DNA of 64,000 bases from Ziziphus jujuba. Taxonomy: Eukaryota; Streptophyta; Magnoliopsida; Rosales; Rhamnaceae. Each line of letters starts with the position of its first letter. The stretch's first letter is position 1. The position numbers and the translations under genes were made by a program. The DNA is taken from assembly GCF_031755915.1 (NCBI RefSeq), contig NC_083388.1, positions 15,698,501 through 15,762,500 on the forward strand, given 5' to 3'. Below the pieces are notes generated by a model, which saw only the letters and a list, made by a program, of their open reading frames with translations, had not been told where the DNA came from and searched no databases. Of the stretch, positions 59,040 through 64,000 are shown piece by piece.

Positions 59040-61976
59040 CCATCCATCCAAGAAGGTCAGTTCGAGCTTATTGTCCAAGGTAAGCATTCTAAAACATAAA
59101 TTGAGTGGAAAAACCATGCAAAAGTTGAAAGTGGAGTTGGAAAAGTAGTGAAACCCGAGAGAGAGGAAAGGTGTGTGGTGGCAGAGAGAGAGAAGGGAAA
59201 AGAAAGAAGTGAAAAGAAAAATAAAATTTTTTATTTGAGTTGTTGGGATGTTAATAAAGCCATCTTGAGTAAGAGATCATTGCTAGTCATGATTTATAAA
59301 GATAATTATTTTAATGATCAAGCTAACTTTGAAGAACTTGAATTGCCATGTTTAATTCTTTCTCTTTTGCAGGAATTTGTTGATGTCTTTTGGGATGAAA
59401 TTCCAAATGGATTACCACCTATTAGAGGGATTGAACATCAAATTAACTTTGTTCGAGGGGCTGCCATACCAAAGAGACCTGCATACAAAAGTAATCCTTA
59501 AGAAACAAAGGAGCTACAAAGGCAGGTAAGTGAGATATTTGATAAAGGTTACATTCGTGAGAGTATGAGTCCATGTGCTGTTCCTATTTTATTAGTGCCT
59601 AAAAAAGATAGTTCTTGGAGAATGTGTGTTGATTGTATGGCTATAAATAATATCACCATTAAATATAGACATCTAATTCCTAGATTAGATGACATGCTTG
59701 ATGAATTGCATGGTGCTTGCATGTTTACAAAAAGTGATCTTAGGAGTGGATACCATTAAATTAGGATAAAAGAAGGTGATGAATGGAAGACCGCATTTAC
59801 GACTAAATATGGGCTGTATGAATGGTTATTCATGTCTTTTATTTTAATTAATGCACCTAGTATTTTCATGAGGATTATGAATCATGTTATGCGTCTATTT
59901 ATTGGTTAATTTGTGGTTGTGTACTTTGATGATATTTTAGTGTATAGCGAAACTTAGATGAGCATGTAGAACATCTTAGGTGAGTTTTAAAAATTCTTAG
60001 GAAAGAAAGGTTGTTTGGTAATTTGAAAAAGTGTGACTTTTGCAAAGATGAGCTTGTTTTTATAGGATTTGTAGTAAGTGCTACAGGAATCAAAGTTGAT
60101 CAATCTTAAGTTCAAGCAATCAAGAAGTGGCGGACACCAACAGCTATCACCCAAGTGGGGAGCTTTCATGGTTTGACAAGTTTCTATAGAAGATTTGTCA
60201 AGGACTTTAGCACCATCACAGAACCTTTGAATGAAGTTGTAAAAAAGAATGTTGGCTTTAAATGGGGGAAAGTACAAGAAAAATCTTTTAATTTGTTGAA
60301 AGAAAAATTATGTAATGCACTTTTACTAGTTTTGCCAAATTTTTCTAAGACTTTTGAAATTGAGTGTGATACTTCGAGTGTATGTACTGGAGCTATTTTA
60401 ATGCAAGAAGGAAGGTCCATAGTCTACTTTAGTGAGAAATTAAATGGAGCTACACTAAACTACCCGACATATGACAAGAAGATGTATGCTTTGGTGAGGG
60501 CTTTGGAAACATGGTAGCACTATCTCATGCTACAAGAATTTGTGATTCATGTGGATCATGAATCTTTGAAGCATATTAAAGGTCAAGGAAAGCTCAACTA
60601 AAGTCATGCCAAGTGGATTGAATTTATTGATACCTTTCCATATGTGATTCGGTACAAGAAAGGTAAGGAAAATGTGGTTGCTGGTGCATTATACTGAAGG
60701 TATGTTCTCTTTTCTACTTTAGATGCTAGATTGTTTGGTTTTGAACAATTGGAAGAACTTTTTGAGCATGATAGTGTCTTTAGAGAAATATTTAGAACAT
60801 ATTTGGATTTAATAAATTTTACATATTTGAGGGGTATTTGTTTAGAAAAAACAAACTTTGTGTGCCTAATTGTAGAATTAGAGAGTTACTAGTTCGGGAA
60901 GGTCATGGGGGTGGTTTAATGGGTCATCTTAGAGTTTTTAAGACTTTATCCTTGCTGCAAGAAAATTTTTATTGGCCTAACATGAAGAGGAATGTTGAGA
61001 AAATACATGAAAAATGCTTGAAATGCCAGAAGACCAAGTCCACATTGAAACTGCACGGGTTATACCATCCATCACCGATTCTTTCCTATCCTTCGGTAGA
61101 TTTGTCTATGGATTTTATTCTTGGTTTGCCTTGGTTAAGGACAGGGGATTCAATATTTGTTGTTGTGAATAGATTTTCTAAGATGACATATTTTATTGAA
61201 TGTAATAAAACTGATGATGCATCTAATGTTGCTAATTTATTTTTCAAATAAATTATGAGATTGCATGGAATGCCTAGGATTATTGTTTCGGATAGGGATG
61301 CTAAGTTCTTAAGTTATTTTTAGAAAACTTTGTGAGCTAAGTTCGGTACTAAGCTTTTATTTTCAACTACTTGTCATCCACAAACTAATGGACAAATCGA
61401 AGTAGTGAATAGAACTTTGTCTGCATTGTTGAGAGCATTAATTAATATAAATTTGAGAGCTTGGGAGGAATGTTTGCCACATGTTGAATTTTCTTATAAT
61501 AGATCTTTGCATTCAGAGACTAAATTTACTCTTTTTAAAATTGTTTATGTGTTTAATCCTTTGACTCCATTAGATTTAACACCTTTACATTTAAGTGAGC
61601 ATGCTAATCTAGATGGAAAACAAAAAGCTAATTTTGTGAAGCATATTCACGAAAAGACTAAGGCAAATATTGAGAGGAGGATGGAGCAATATATAATGAA
61701 TCCTAATCAAGGCCGAAAAAAAGTTTTCTTTGAACCTGGAGATTGGGTTTGGTTGCACCTAAGAAAGGAGAGGTTTCTCGAGCCAAGGAAGTCCAAGCTT
61801 AACCCGCATGGCGATAGACCTTTTCAAGTTTTAGAGCGGATAAATGACAATGCTTACAAACTTGATTTGCCGGATGAGTATAATGTTAGTGCTACATTTA
61901 ATGTTGCTGATTTGTCTTCTTTTTCTGTAGGTGATGGTTTTTATTTGAGGGCAAATCATTTTCAAGAGGACGGGAA
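59040..61976 (+). pseudogene. Element O: linker, RT, RNase H and integrase with many lesions
   Basis: Begins in the protease-RT linker (CCATCCATCCAAGAAGG) immediately after an LTR end. RT pieces include [28 protein letters not shown] and the YFDDIL catalytic motif (near 59921-59940). RNase H is at about 60330-60520 with FEIECDTSS, the integrase zinc region at 60838-61060 and the core at 61090-61560 with [16 protein letters not shown] and NRTLSALL. The residue before VVNRTL is isoleucine-glutamate (GQIEVV). The GPF region has changed to DRPFQVLE. Stops and frameshifts are scattered. Pol order is normal, so it is a dead full-pol copy. Confidence 0.88.
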
Positions 61977-62112
61977 TGATGCGAATCTGCTTGAACCCGG
62001 ACAACCGACAACCTGTTGGGATTTTGACCCGATACGGATGAAGACTAGGCTGATCACAAGGGCTCAATCTAAGAGGTTTAGGAAAACCTTGCTGCCTTTA
62101 TCTGGGGAGTAA
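61405..62112 (+). pseudogene. Integrase C-terminus of O, reading into its 3' LTR
   Basis: A 235-codon open piece of the above. It has [23 protein letters not shown] and then, past the LTR start at 61977, RMKTRLITRAQSKRF. It is a second example of the polyprotein frame crossing the polypurine tract and entering the LTR. Confidence 0.85.
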
Positions 62113-63037
62113 TCCATTATCAAAATGACTTGTCCATACCCAAAGATCCAAGGCCTGTTTTGAGCATACAAGTGGTGGAAGCTGATATGGACCCGAGTAG
62201 TGCTTTGGTGCATTTACGGAGTCCAAGCAGCATGAAATGGTCCCAATGCTTCATGGATTCAATATATTTGTCTAGAAAGTCATGGAATCAAGTCAAGTCA
62301 GCTTCAATAACATCCAAAAGGGGCCTGTGCGCACAGGAAATGACAATTTGGCTGGTTTTGCTATAGTACCCGTTGGCTTTACTGTATTTTGCTGAGTTGG
62401 CATTTTCTCCTTCCTCCAATCAAGGGAAATGTGTGGGACTTCATGATGAGCCTATTTGGCATCCTAAAAGGCATAACGAAGCTGTTTAGATTGGTCAAAG
62501 ATTGGTCAAAGTCAACTTAGGCAAAAAGATAGTATTTTAGTTTCTTAAATTGATTTCTACTTTTTGTTTTAGTAAATTACCTTTGCTTTTTGGTTTTTAT
62601 TTATTTATTTTCTGGACAAATAAGTCTAGGAAAGTTATTATTTTATTATTTTTATTGTTAATTAATTAATTCCTAATTTAAAATTAAGGAATTAATTAAT
62701 CAAAATGAGATCAGGAAAGGAGAGAGAAAATTCAATCACGTTAGGAAGCAACAAGCATGGCCGGTTTTCTCTTTAGCTTTTAGGGTTTTATTTTGTTTTC
62801 TCTTAGCCTATATAAGGGCTTGTTTTTGAGGAAGCACACACCATTAATAATATTCAGAATTTATTTTGTGAGATATAATTTTTCTTTGTTCTTTTGAACA
62901 CCTAAAACACTATTAGTGAATGAGTGTTTTAGTCTGACTTATCAACAGGACATCCATCATCTATTGTGGTGTCTTCACAATTAGATCCAAGCTAATATAA
63001 TACGGGTTTAGGCATAAATCATCCTAAGTTCATATCA
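61977..63037 (+). repeat. 3' LTR of element O
   Basis: TGATGCGAATC after purine-rich AAGAGGACGGGAA, ending TTCATATCA. Type without minisatellite. TATATAAG box near 62815, and a hairpin with a perfect 10-bp stem at 62902-62932. Confidence 0.9.
62902..62932 (+). other. R/U5 stem-loop, 3' LTR of O
   Basis: CTAAAACACT pairs perfectly with AGTGTTTTAG over an 11-base loop. Relative to B and C the last pair is T-A instead of C-G. Confidence 0.65.
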
Positions 63038-63742
63038 CATGGCCTATGTGTGTTGATTGTAGAGCTATTAATAATATAACTATTAAATATAGGCATCCAA
63101 TTCCTAGGTTACATGATATGCTTGATAAATTAGATGGTGCATGCATGTTTACTAAAATTGGCCTTAGTAGTGGGTATCATCAAATTAGGATGAAAAGGGT
63201 AATGAATGGAAAACCGCATTTAAAATTAGATATGGTTTGTATGAGCGGTTAGTCATGCTCTTTGGTCTAATGCACTTTCATGTTGCTGAAATTGATGAAC
63301 CTTGTTATGTGCTCATTCATTGGAAAATTGATGAAATTGATGAAATTGATGAACCTTGTTATGTGCTCATTCATTGGAAAATTTATGGTTGTTTATTTTG
63401 ATGATATTCTTCTATATAGTAGGCGTTTAGATGAGCATGTACAGTACTTATGAAGGAAAGATTATTTGCTAATCTTAAGAAGTGTGATTTTTGCATAGAT
63501 GAGCTTGTATTTCTAGGATTTGTTGTGATAGCATTTGACCTAAGAGATTGAGTTTTGTTGCATTTAAGAAAGGAGAGGTTTCCAAAACAACGAAAGTCAA
63601 AGCTTATGCTTCGAGGAGATGGACCTTTTCTAGTTTTGGAAAAGATTAATGAAAATGCTTACAAACTTAACTTACCAGGTGAGTATAATGTGAATGCTAT
63701 CTTTAATGTTGCTGATTTATCTTTAATGTTGCTGATTTATCA
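63038..63742 (+). pseudogene. Element P: RT fragment joined to integrase C-terminus
   Basis: Starts directly after the O LTR with [22 protein letters not shown] and [13 protein letters not shown] (the usual aspartate before L is glycine), followed by the VVYFDDIL region near 63390-63410. It includes a 54-bp tandem duplication (63287-63382). At about 63530 the RT stretch FLGFVV is joined to [14 protein letters not shown] of the integrase C-terminus, the same join as in B, H and J. A perfect 20-bp tandem duplication lies at 63701-63740. Confidence 0.83.
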
Positions 63743-64000
63743 TTATTTTTTTTTAATTTCTTTATTTGCTGGACAAATAAGTTTAGGAAATTTATTATTT
63801 TATTATTTTCATTTTAAATTAATTAATTCCTAATTCAAAATAAAGGAATTAATTAATCCAAATTAGATTAGGAAAAGATGAGACTTTCGGCCATATTAGG
63901 ATTCTTCATTGCATGGCCCTTTTTTCCTTTTTGTTTTAGGGTTTTATTTTGTTTTCTCTTAGCCTATAAAGAGCTTGTTTTTTAGGAAGAACACACCATT
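63743..64000 (+). mobile_element. Element P: LTR portion running off the window
   Basis: The middle of the family LTR (CTGGACAAATAAGTTTAGG, ATTAATTAATTCC, then AGGGTTTTATTTTG and GCCTATAAAGAGC) follows the integrase C-terminus after a deletion of the LTR start. The window ends inside it. Confidence 0.8.

Noticed and set aside
52602..59044. H plus J as one element with a common target duplication
   Set aside because: Left flank TTAGA does not match the right flank CCATC, so they are treated as two fused copies.

Overview
The window looks like nuclear DNA of a flowering plant, most likely a eudicot; I cannot name the species. It is very AT-rich and holds no intact host gene. It contains (i) decayed plastid DNA (rpoC2, atpB, atpE, ndhK), (ii) a PIF/Harbinger DNA transposon with two genes and several MITE-like elements, and (iii) from about 27.4 kb to the right end, an almost continuous pile of Ty3/gypsy LTR retrotransposons of one family inserted into one another. 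I see no tRNA or rRNA gene, no CRISPR array and no bacterial-type operon.

Layout. 1-5.1 kb: AT-rich DNA with a solo LTR (483-1402, 5-bp target duplication TAACC) and a 1.2-kb TIR-bounded repeat (1824-3051) that recurs inverted at about 22.1-23.2 kb. 5.14-7.6 kb: a chimeric nuclear plastid insert. 9.3-11.8 kb: a direct duplication of about 450 bp, its left copy abutting a Tourist-like MITE. 14.13-18.26 kb: a PIF/Harbinger element with a broken transposase and a broken Myb/SANT-like gene. 18.3-27.4 kb: AT-rich DNA with a long-TIR foldback element, a 20-G run and a 60-bp tandem hairpin repeat.

27.9-64 kb is a nest that target duplications and terminal TGATG..GTATCA sequences let me unpick. Element C (minus, 28164-42583) sits in the LTR of D. 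B (plus, 34023-40349) sits in the gag of C. E (plus, from 44224) sits in the gag of D. F (minus, 46888-50393) sits in the gag of E. H (minus, from 52607) sits in the RT region of E. H meets J (plus) head-to-head inside gag at 55612/55613. Then come a doubled LTR, the pol half of O (3' LTR 61977-63037) and a piece of P running off the window. C carries the only nearly complete pol frame (968 codons: RT, RNase H, integrase). B, H and J, and in shorter form F, carry gag and protease plus a scrambled, mostly deleted pol with common junctions, so they look like a non-autonomous subfamily moved by proteins of C-like copies.

The family has an initiator-tRNA-Met primer site (TGGTATCAGAGC), a polypurine tract directly before TGATG, a GPF-type integrase C-terminus without a recognisable classical chromodomain, and a polyprotein frame that continues about 60 codons into the 3' LTR. 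Together these suggest a CRM-like (centromeric) chromovirus. That assignment, and a centromeric or pericentromeric origin for the window, is inference.
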